Shown piece by piece: positions 51,432-61,525 of a stretch of 64,000 nt of DNA. Under the pieces are notes generated by a model. The model was not told the origin of the DNA, ran no database searches, and worked only from the letters and a program-made list of their open reading frames with translations. Each line of letters starts with the position of its first letter. The stretch's first letter is position 1. This DNA is from Agarophyton chilense (taxonomy: Eukaryota; Rhodophyta; Florideophyceae; Gracilariales; Gracilariaceae): assembly GCA_030374765.1 (NCBI GenBank), contig JARGXX010000078.1:1-64000 (forward strand). The letters are read 5' to 3'. Position numbers and translations under genes: made by a program.

Positions 51432-51680
51432 TCATGAAGCGCATGTGCCTGTGAAGAATGCAAATGAAACCATCCAGTGAGCCGATTGCTGCTGCAATTG
51501 CTTTACAGGCCCACAGGTGCAGTTGAGACTATTTTGTATAGAAATCCAGTTGAATTGCGAGCGAGAAGCCCAGCAAATAATTGTGTGATTGTTGCGAAGA
51601 ACACAAATCTGCACCATGCCAGCATCATCAGGACTAACTTTCTCTTCTCCGCACCATCTGCACTTGTCGCTGTCAAACAT
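51432..51680 (-). CDS. Possible small Cys-rich protein or exon, unit 4
   Basis: This is the same 82-codon ORF as in units 2 and 3. Its status is unproven. Confidence 0.3.
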   Translation of the reverse strand: MFDSDKCRWCGEEKVSPDDAGMVQICVLRNNHTIICWASRSQFNWISIQNSLNCTCGPVKQLQQQSAHWMVSFAFFTGTCAS

Positions 51681-51929
51681 GTGGCATGTGACTATGAAAT
51701 GGACCAGACACTATGACGCACAGCTTTTCGGCACATCGGTGCAACACACATTCACATTCTGAGTGTGCCAGGGACACGTTCACTCGTCCAGCTATATTGT
51801 ATGGTGTTTTTGGCTCGACAGTTTATCACGAGAAACATGCAAACAATTGCCTCTCGTCTTCAATGAAATCTAGTTTCTTCTAGGATAAGAATTATTTCGA
51901 TAGGACTTAAACTTGATGTAAGCCATGCA

Positions 51930-53406
51930 TCAATTTCTTTTGCGTATTACTAAGCAAGCTGTATATGTTAACTGCACTGGTCACGCAACGCAACAGCTTT
52001 CTTAGACCACATCTTCAACAACATTACTCAAGTAAAAACTTCTTTCGCCCACAACGGAGCATGAGTTCTGTTCATACAACCTTGTCTTACTTGACTCTAA
52101 CTCAAAAACACTTACTTTCACAACTCCAAAAGCAAGGTTGAAGACGCATATTTGCATCTCCAGACCATAGCCCATATTCTCTAGAATGGATTCAAGCACG
52201 CTTGTTATATTATGATTTCCCGTCGTATTAAACGCAGTACGAGCGGTAGAAAGAGCCTCATTATATCCAGAAACAAAAGCAGCCGCCTAACCCTCTCTAA
52301 ACTCCTGCAAAACCTTGTGCTCCTTTGCTTGCATAAGGCATAAGCTTTTTTGCGTATTCCATTCGCAATGTCTTTGAGGATTTTGGTCTCGGATTGAGAG
52401 GACAAGAGAGCGCGGTAGTGCAACAAAATGAAGAGAACTACAACACTCTGTGAGAAGTCTGCAACACAAAGTCGAATTGTGTACTAATATACGAAGACTT
52501 ATCATCATTTTCCTTATGCTTTCGCGGGCTCTGCTTTGTGCTCTCGAAGCGTAAGCAGACATTGCTACTGCAATCTCCCCTTTCCTTTTCTTGACAATCA
52601 CCGTCGTGTTCAAGAAGTCTACTGCACGTTCCTCACCAACAATTAACTGCGCTCCTTCCAGTAGCCATGAGCTGACCAAAAGGTTCTTGTGCCCCATGTT
52701 CTACGGGGTTGTACGAAATGTGAAAGAGTTGTTCACCGCGATTTGTGTGTATAAACTCCATACATATATTAATTTGCACGTACTCCTGTTAAGACAAATC
52801 CAGTGTTAGAATTATGAATCAATAGAGACGAAAATGACGGTGAGAAATGCACATACATGCAAAAGTTCTGCTTTCTATAAATGCAAAGTGGTGGAAGGTG
52901 TTTGGACAATGTTTACGGATTGGAAAACAGCTTCAGCGTTCAAAACAAACCTGTATTTGCGTATGGTTCTCATCATGTGATGTCTGTTCTGAGGGGCATT
53001 GGAGCTTATCTATTGCCTGCACTATTGAGTCCGTTTGCGATGAGATTGCATTCACATTTTCTTCCCTCGCACCACCCAGTTCTGTTCGCAGACTTGTGGG
53101 CTGCTGCATACAAACCTTTCCGTCACTATGAACGATACTCTCTGTTTGTGATTTAAGTCCGAACTGAGTTGATATAATCTGAAAGGAGTTCTCAATAGCG
53201 CCAACTATCTTCTGACGGGGTTGCTGATTCGCTCCAGAAATGCGGTCGCTTCTTTGCATCTGAGAGACAGCAACTCTCTCTCTCTCTCATAATGCTTTTC
53301 GATTCGGTTCATCGACTGGTGTCATAGCACGTAAAACTTCTTTCCGACGAGGCTGCTCCGCACGAGTTTGCGAGTTCATCGCAGCAGCTGCTCGTTTGCG
53401 AACCAT
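51930..53406 (-). CDS. Unrecognised multi-exon gene, copy 4
   Basis: The copy-3 model applies with a shift of 7158 bp: ATG at 53406, exon 2 at 52951-53259, exon 3 at 52637-52785, exon 4 at 52447-52567, exon 6 at 52116-52286, stop at 51930. Splice sites are the same. One base in exon 7 differs from copy 3 (ATA for ACA). The exon 5-6 junction is unresolved as in copy 3. Confidence 0.42.
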
Positions 53407-53726
53407 CTCGATGTTCACCGAAATGAGCAAACCTAAGGCAAGCACCTAGCTCACGACAGTACTTGCTGATGCTAGCCTGAGAAAGAACGGAGAGTCGAAA
53501 GATGAGATAGATTAATATATTCCAATGTTTGAGAGTGAAGCTTAGAAGTGGCTGTCTGTACGTTCCTTCGTTTCGTACCGGCGATTAGTCTTTCTCTTCG
53601 TGAGCATCTCATAGAGTTTCAGTTGTAGAAGTTATCATAGCAAGTTCAAGACATTCAAGGTCTTGGCTCGGGGCGTAACGTCGAGTCAATGCACATCATT
53701 CTGAGTTTCACCTCGTTTTGTTCATT

Positions 53727-54089
53727 ATGTACAAGTGCAAAGTTTGTAGTAGAACTTTCCGTCATTCCGTCTATTTTGGGCGTCCCGTTAAACATTCGAA
53801 ACGTTTGCAATGGAAATCACACAGCAATTGTCTTGCCGAATCGCAAGCCTCACAGCAAACAGCGACATCTCTTCCTGTAATTCCGGTGGGTGACGTAGAT
53901 AACGTAGATATTGCGAATATGACGAACAGCCCTACGTTCGAAGATTGTCATCAAAGAGGCGTGTGTCCATCCCACGAACATTGGAACCTTGTGGCAGACG
54001 ATGTGTTCCCATTCTTTGAAGCCTATAAGGCCTCAACGCAACCTCTGTATCCCAAGCTGAAGAAACCAAGCCGTGGTCCGTGGTCCTGA
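53727..54089 (+). CDS. Small zinc-finger-like protein, unit 4
   Basis: The 120-codon ORF encodes the same protein as the other copies and converges on kinase copy 5. Confidence 0.5.
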   Translation: MYKCKVCSRTFRHSVYFGRPVKHSKRLQWKSHSNCLAESQASQQTATSLPVIPVGDVDNVDIANMTNSPTFEDCHQRGVCPSHEHWNLVADDVFPFFEAYKASTQPLYPKLKKPSRGPWS

Positions 54090-54368
54090 ACATATCCACC
54101 CCTCGTGCACTACTCTGTCTATTGCGACATTGCCTGACTCATCAGATGGCCCTCTGTGTGTCCGAGAGTACTGCTTTGATGGTTTTCGAGATTGAAGGCA
54201 ACTTACCGGAGTCGTAACGAGATTTACATCGTATCTTTGCTAGCGTCGAGGCATTCGAGAGAAAACGGCGGCATCGCGTCAGTTAGTTTAGTGGTTGGAT
54301 TCGAAATATGGCTAGCAATCTAACTACAATTACGGGCAGTTGCCCCGTTGTCAATTACATCTCCTCAA

Positions 54369-57322
54369 TCACTGTTCAGCCGTGCTGCTAACATCCGGAA
54401 CATCTTGGATAGACGTTGGTGACGGGACTAAAGGTTTGGGAATAAACATGTCGGGCACAAGTGAGCTAACATCACACAACTGAGATTTGTCGACTTGGCT
54501 CATCTTGAACGCAAATTCTGTCTCAATGGTGCCGTTCTCACTGACCCCTGTCTCCATGGTGTCTTTCTCATTGACCTCTATCTTAGGAATGTTGTGCTCA
54601 CTGGCACTGTCCGCAGTCTCTGGGTTCAATGATGGGGATAAATCACCAGTAACAGCTGTCTCTTCCGGGAGTTCCTTCGCCAATGCATTCTGTGTGATAC
54701 ATTCCTCAACCTCCTTACTATCAGTTTCGGGGGTTGATATCACATCCTCTGCTACAGCTTCGGTAGTCTGTGCCTGAGTGGAGCAATTATTTGCGCCTTC
54801 CGAGTCACTCGCGTTGGTGTCCGCCCTTTCAGCCTCTATGATTTCCGGGGCCTGTTGTGTTTCTGCCTGTCGTATTTCCGACGGACGTTTCGCCATAATA
54901 CCGGTCGGACCGTTAACAGCCGATTTTCCCTCGGCGCTGTCCCGTGCCTCAGTACTTTGTTCAGGTTTGTCGTCGTGTACGATGGCGAAAACCGCACTGC
55001 ACTCTTCAGACCGCGGCTCTTTCGCGGTGTCACCACTCGATTCGGCTTTCAATCGGTCCTCATCAGAAGATTTCTTAGCTGGTCCGTTGCTTTTTGTTTC
55101 TCTAATCTCCTGCGAAAAACCGCTTGATGAGCTGAAGCTGTCATCTTCTAACGCCAGATCGGTCGGAGTGGGCTTTTCGTGAGGCGCTTCTCCCGTGTGA
55201 ACCACTTCTTCAACGTTTTCCGGTTCCGAAGCAATCGCACATTCAATTTTAGCATTGGCGATTGTATCCTTCGACATATTGTCATTGCTTGATGACTTTA
55301 ACAAGGAGAGGAGATGCGGGTAATGATGGGATGGGGGAAGTCGGAAGCTCATTGTCCGTGAGATGTTGCGTGCACTCGAACTAGAAACGCTGCCTTTTGC
55401 CTTTGTCGTAGAACTAGCCTTCGAAACAGTTAAGGGCGTAGCAGGCAGCGAAACACTGCCCTTTTTCGCAGGGACTGGATGGGCGGAGGGCGTGCTCTTC
55501 GGAGGGATGGGTTGGGGCTGCTGCACGCTGCTTTCTGTGTTCACCGAGGATGGCGACACCTGAGAACTCATGTCAGTGTCCAGGACATCTTTTCCACTGC
55601 CCACGGAGTTGGTGGTCGTCAGTAAACCGGCAGCAGAGGTCGAATCGGACACGGAACCGCCTCCTAAGGTGTCTACCTTTGATTCAGGGATGACTTCCTT
55701 CGAGACCTCCTTCGCGGCAGAGGACGGTTCAGGGTGCGCGGAGATTTCCGCTAGCCGCACCTTGTACGGCTTGGGCGAGCGGAAACAGTAACCTGCCAGA
55801 ATACCCCCCTTCTCTTCTCCATTGGGGGTTTGGGGCGGTTTTCAATGTTGACGCTCGGCCCAAGCATAGAAACATATTTCATGTCCTTCTTGACGTCTTC
55901 CTGGACGGCGGCCATGGCTTTCCGTTGTTCCTGGCGGCGCTTCTTAGCTCTAGGACTCAACTGATCATCATCCAGTGATTCGCGACGGAAGCGGAGTCCA
56001 CTGCGCAATGGACTGTCAACAGTTCTGGATCTCACGGCACTCCAGTCGATATCCTTGAACCAGTCGTGGAGTTTGATTTCCTCGAGACCCATGCTTCCGG
56101 TTCCAAGTCTCTCCGACGGCCGACGTTTAAGAAGCGCAGAGATTAAACCACGCGCCTCCGATGAAAGCTCCGTAGGGAAGAATATTGGTGCTTTCTCGAT
56201 GCGTTCGTAAATTAGATTGTGGTCGTCGTGATAGAAGGGGGTTTTTCCAGACATGAGCTCATACAAGAGGATACCTAGGGCCCAAAAATCCAACGACATG
56301 TCGTATGAGTCGCCACGGATCATTTCCGGGGCCACATACTCCTTCGTGCCGCAGAAAGTATTAGTGCGACATAAGTTGCCATTCTCTTGGCGAAGCACCT
56401 TGGTCAAACCAAAATCGGCGAGACGTATATGGCCGTTGGCATCGATGAGGATATTTTCCAGCTTTAAATCGCGGTAAACGATGCCGAGGTTGTGGAGATG
56501 CTCGATGGCAAGAATGACTTCACAAGCCACAAAGCGGGCAGACTGCTCATCGAGTGGATTTGGTTTCTGGTTGAGAAACTCAAACATGTCACCGCCTCCA
56601 CAATAATCGGTAACGAGAAAAAGACGCTTCGCGCTTTGAAAGGCGTAACGCATGTCGAGGACGAAGGGATGATTTCGAACGGTTTGCAGAACAATGCGTT
56701 CCTCCATGGCTTGGCGATAAGAAGTATGGCTTTGGAACACATAATCCTTTTCGATGACCTTCAACGCAAGGGTTTCGTTTGTGGTGGTATCAAGCACTTT
56801 GTAAACGCGTCCCGAAGCACCTTTGCCAACGTGCTTGACGATATCAAAATCAGAAAGGTTCTTCTTCGGTTGATTGAGGCAGGTATTGAGGGCATCCACC
56901 CACGTCTGACGTTGGTGCTCAGAATCAAAGATAAGGCGTGTGTTCATCTTTCCTTTGGTCTTGAGCACAACAGTGTTCTTCGGGCGTTGCAGAAAGCGCG
57001 TGGCCTCTGTCGCGAAGGACATAACGTGCTTGGCGGGGATTTTCTGCGCTATGGACGAGAGCGTTGTGAACTGCTGATGTTGCACAGAATCCGAAGTGAT
57101 GGAGGGCGGCGAGTATTGAACAAGCTGTTCCAGAGGGTAGAGTAGCAGAACGTCATCACGGAGTTCGGCATAGTAGCGAGATGAGGAAAAGGAAAATGCG
57201 AAGCGGACAGTTAACCAGGCGGTGAGATGGATAGTTAGGGAGCGGGTTAGGTCAAGCGAATGGGTGATGGCGTTGCGGCGGCGAACAAATGCCCTGAAGC
57301 GTTCGAACGGGGGGAAAGGCAT
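54369..57322 (-). pseudogene. PH-domain AGC kinase, copy 5 (one frameshift in tail)
   Basis: The gene is the same as copy 4 except for a C run near 55803-55809 that is one base shorter, which shifts the frame at about residue 505, after the complete PH and kinase domains. The upstream part would end at 55751. The remaining tail is open from 55760 to 54369. If real, the product would be a kinase lacking the acidic tail rather than a dead enzyme. If a homopolymer error, the copy is intact. Catalytic residues are all present. Confidence 0.85.
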
Positions 57323-58588
57323 GGTGATGCTCGAAGTGCAAGAGTCACAAAAAAAAGTATTAGGCGGTGAAGGGGGGAAGGTAGAGGTAGAGATGAGTGA
57401 CTTGGCGTGCGAGATGGGACAAATAGAGGAGCAAACAGTCACACGTCTGCAGTAGCGGGCGGTAGCAATATGATTGGGGAGGATGAGGTGGATCGTGACC
57501 AAGAAAGCGACGCGACGCAGCGTACGAGGACGCTTTGACAAGAAGCAATGAGTGAGGCAACGGAGCAATGAAGCAAAGAGACGACGAGACAAGACGTGAT
57601 GGCGAAGAAGGGCGACGGAAGCAAGACTCGGTAGCCGGTGTGTTGAACAAAGCGAGGCTGAAGAAGACGAGAAGCTGGGTCGGAAGTGGTGGGGCGAGGA
57701 AAGGGGAGGGGAGTGAACACCCAAGCCAGGCAGAGCTTTCTTATAGCAGCAGCAACACAGACGCGGCGGTGAACAGTGACGGAGAAGTGCATTATTATCA
57801 GCAAACAATCAGCAGGCCACGCACAAGAAGACGCGCAAAGGCAACGGCAGCACCGACAGCAGCGAAAAGCAATCAGCGAAGCTCAAAGGAGAGGGGCAGC
57901 GTAGCGAAAGTGACACCCGCCAAAGGCAAGCGGTTAGAGAAAGGCAGCTGCAAGTTGCACCCCCACGCCAACCCAAAGCGGTGCACACACGGCGCGACCA
58001 TTTCGTTTGCGCTTGCATTGGAGCGCACGACTGGTGCGCACCCACACGGCGCCGCCTCCGCCTTCCGCGCCTGACGCCTCCGCCGCGCGTCCGCCGCACA
58101 CACGACGTCTTCTACAACCACCCGATTCTGCATATCAAAGTGCGAGCGATTGTATCGTGATTTATGTTATGCCCCGCGTATCCCACCAAACTCCCAAGCC
58201 TATCATGAGAGCACTTAGTGTTGGGACGTTCTGTGCGCACCTAATCTGTCTTCCATACACTTGCAGACTTTTCTTCTTCGTTTTCTCGTGCAACATGACT
58301 CTTGACAGAATTCTCGACAAGCCATTCACGGGGTTTGCACAAGCGAGGCGAGCACATCGTGCTTGATGACCTCAGTAGTTACGGCATTGTGATGGAGAGA
58401 GGTCCAACTAATGAACATGAATCTGATGGTATAGGCTAGAACCCATCTTTTGAACGGATGGATTGCTATCCTGCAACCTTGTGAGGAAATTGCTTGGAAA
58501 GAGTCCACCTACATACACACCTGATGAACATAACCAATATTTGAGATGACAAGTCAATCGATTACAATACACCCCTGGGCAACCTGCT

Positions 58589-58837
58589 TCATGAAGCGCA
58601 TGTGCCTGTGAAGAATGCAAATGAAACCATCCAGTGAGCCGATTGCTGCTGCAATTGCTTTACAGGCCCACAGGTGCAGTTGAGACTATTTTGTATAGAA
58701 ATCCAGTTGAATTGCGAGCGAGAAGCCCAGCAAATAATTGTGTGATTGTTGCGAAGAACACAAATCTGCACCATGCCAGCATCATCAGGACTAACTTTCT
58801 CTTCTCCGCACCATCTGCACTTGTCGCTGTCAAACAT
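58589..58837 (-). CDS. Possible small Cys-rich protein or exon, unit 5
   Basis: This is the same 82-codon ORF as in units 2-4. Its status is unproven. Confidence 0.3.
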   Translation of the reverse strand: MFDSDKCRWCGEEKVSPDDAGMVQICVLRNNHTIICWASRSQFNWISIQNSLNCTCGPVKQLQQQSAHWMVSFAFFTGTCAS

Positions 58838-59086
58838 GTGGCATGTGACTATGAAATGGACCAGACACTATGACGCACAGCTTTTCGGCACATCGGTGCA
58901 ACACACATTCACATTCTGAGTGTGCCAGGGACACGTTCACTCGTCCAGCTATATTGTATGGTGTTTTTGGCTCGACAGTTTATCACGAGAAACATGCAAA
59001 CAATTGCCTCTCGTCTTCAATGAAATCTAGTTTCTTCTAGGATAAGAATTATTTCGATAGGACTTAAACTTGATGTAAGCCATGCA

Positions 59087-60563
59087 TCAATTTCTTTTGC
59101 GTATTACTAAGCAAGCTGTATATGTTAACTGCACTGGTCACGCAACGCAACAGCTTTCTTAGACCACATCTTCAACAACATTACTCAAGTAAAAACTTCT
59201 TTCGCCCACAACGGAGCATGAGTTCTGTTCATACAACCTTGTCTTACTTGACTCTAACTCAAAAACACTTACTTTCACAACTCCAAAAGCAAGGTTGAAG
59301 ACGCATATTTGCATCTCCAGACCATAGCCCATATTCTCTAGAATGGATTCAAGCACGCTTGTTATATTATGATTTCCCGTCGTATTAAACGCAGTACGAG
59401 CGGTAGAAAGAGCCTCATTATATCCAGAAACAAAAGCAGCCGCCTAACCCTCTCTAAACTCCTGCAAAACCTTGTGCTCCTTTGCTTGCATAAGGCATAA
59501 GCTTTTTTGCGTATTCCATTCGCAATGTCTTTGAGGATTTTGGTCTCGGATTGAGAGGACAAGAGAGCGCGGTAGTGCAACAAAATGAAGAGAACTACAA
59601 CACTCTGTGAGAAGTCTGCAACACAAAGTCGAATTGTGTACTAATATACGAAGACTTATCATCATTTTCCTTATGCTTTCGCGGGCTCTGCTTTGTGCTC
59701 TCGAAGCGTAAGCAGACATTGCTACTGCAATCTCCCCTTTCCTTTTCTTGACAATCACCGTCGTGTTCAAGAAGTCTACTGCACGTTCCTCACCAACAAT
59801 TAACTGCGCTCCTTCCAGTAGCCATGAGCTGACCAAAAGGTTCTTGTGCCCCATGTTCTACGGGGTTGTACGAAATGTGAAAGAGTTGTTCACCGCGATT
59901 TGTGTGTATAAACTCCATACATATATTAATTTGCACGTACTCCTGTTAAGACAAATCCAGTGTTAGAATTATGAATCAATAGAGACGAAAATGACGGTGA
60001 GAAATGCACATACATGCAAAAGTTCTGCTTTCTATAAATGCAAAGTGGTGGAAGGTGTTTGGACAATGTTTACGGATTGGAAAACAGCTTCAGCGTTCAA
60101 AACAAACCTGTATTTGCGTATGGTTCTCATCATGTGATGTCTGTTCTGAGGGGCATTGGAGCTTATCTATTGCCTGCACTATTGAGTCCGTTTGCGATGA
60201 GATTGCATTCACATTTTCTTCCCTCGCACCACCCAGTTCTGTTCGCAGACTTGTGGGCTGCTGCATACAAACCTTTCCGTCACTATGAACGATACTCTCT
60301 GTTTGTGATTTAAGTCCGAACTGAGTTGATATAATCTGAAAGGAGTTCTCAATAGCGCCAACTATCTTCTGACGGGGTTGCTGATTCGCTCCAGAAATGC
60401 GGTCGCTTCTTTGCATCTGAGAGACAGCAACTCTCTCTCTCTCTCATAATGCTTTTCGATTCGGTTCATCGACTGGTGTCATAGCACGTAAAACTTCTTT
60501 CCGACGAGGCTGCTCCGCACGAGTTTGCGAGTTCATCGCAGCAGCTGCTCGTTTGCGAACCAT
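59087..60563 (-). CDS. Unrecognised multi-exon gene, copy 5
   Basis: The copy-4 model applies with a shift of 7157 bp: ATG at 60563, exon 2 at 60108-60416, exon 3 at 59794-59942, exon 6 at 59273-59443, stop at 59087. The sequence is almost the same as copy 4, with the same splice signals and the same unresolved exon 5-6 junction. Confidence 0.42.
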
Positions 60564-60883
60564 CTCGATGTTCACCGAAATGAGCAAACCTAAGGCAAGC
60601 ACCTAGCTCACGACAGTACTTGCTGATGCTAGCCTGAGAAAGAACGGAGAGTCGAAAGATGAGATAGATTAATATATTCCAATGTTTGAGAGTGAAGCTT
60701 AGAAGTGGCTGTCTGTACGTTCCTTCGTTTCGTACCGGCGATTAGTCTTTCTCTTCGTGAGCATCTCATAGAGTTTCAGTTGTAGAAGTTATCATAGCAA
60801 GTTCAAGACATTCAAGGTCTTGGCTCGGGGCGTAACGTCGAGTCAATGCACATCATTCTGAGTTTCACCTCGTTTTGTTCATT

Positions 60884-61246
60884 ATGTACAAGTGCAAAGT
60901 TTGTAGTAGAACTTTCCGTCATTCCGTCTATTTTGGGCGTCCCGTTAAACATTCGAAACGTTTGCAATGGAAATCACACAGCAATTGTCTTGCCGAATCG
61001 CAAGCCTCACAGCAAACAGCGACATCTCTTCCTGTAATTCCGGTGGGTGACGTAGATAACGTAGATATTGCGAATATGACGAACAGCCCTACGTTCGAAG
61101 ATTGTCATCAAAGAGGCGTGTGTCCATCCCACGAACATTGGAACCTTGTGGCAGACGATGTGTTCCCATTCTTTGAAGCCTATAAGGCCTCAACGCAACC
61201 TCTGTATCCCAAGCTGAAGAAACCAAGCCGTGGTCCGTGGTCCTGA
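60884..61246 (+). CDS. Small zinc-finger-like protein, unit 5
   Basis: The 120-codon ORF is identical in protein to the other four and converges on kinase copy 6. Confidence 0.5.
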   Translation: MYKCKVCSRTFRHSVYFGRPVKHSKRLQWKSHSNCLAESQASQQTATSLPVIPVGDVDNVDIANMTNSPTFEDCHQRGVCPSHEHWNLVADDVFPFFEAYKASTQPLYPKLKKPSRGPWS

Positions 61247-61525
61247 ACATATCCACCCCTCGTGCACTACTCTGTCTATTGCGACATTGCCTGACTCATC
61301 AGATGGCCCTCTGTGTGTCCGAGAGTACTGCTTTGATGGTTTTCGAGATTGAAGGCAACTTACCGGAGTCGTAACGAGATTTACATCGTATCTTTGCTAG
61401 CGTCGAGGCATTCGAGAGAAAACGGCGGCATCGCGTCAGTTAGTTTAGTGGTTGGATTCGAAATATGGCTAGCAATCTAACTACAATTACGGGCAGTTGC
61501 CCCGTTGTCAATTACATCTCCTCAA

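Larger units (their letters stand above)
47211..54368. repeat. Cassette unit 4 (complete, 7158 bp)
   Basis: This is a complete unit, nearly identical to unit 5. Only scattered single-base differences are visible by eye, for example in the C run near 48645-48652. Confidence 0.93.
54369..61525. repeat. Cassette unit 5 (complete, 7157 bp)
   Basis: This unit is one base shorter than unit 4 because of a C-run contraction inside the kinase near 55803-55809. All other parts correspond to unit 4. Confidence 0.93.
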
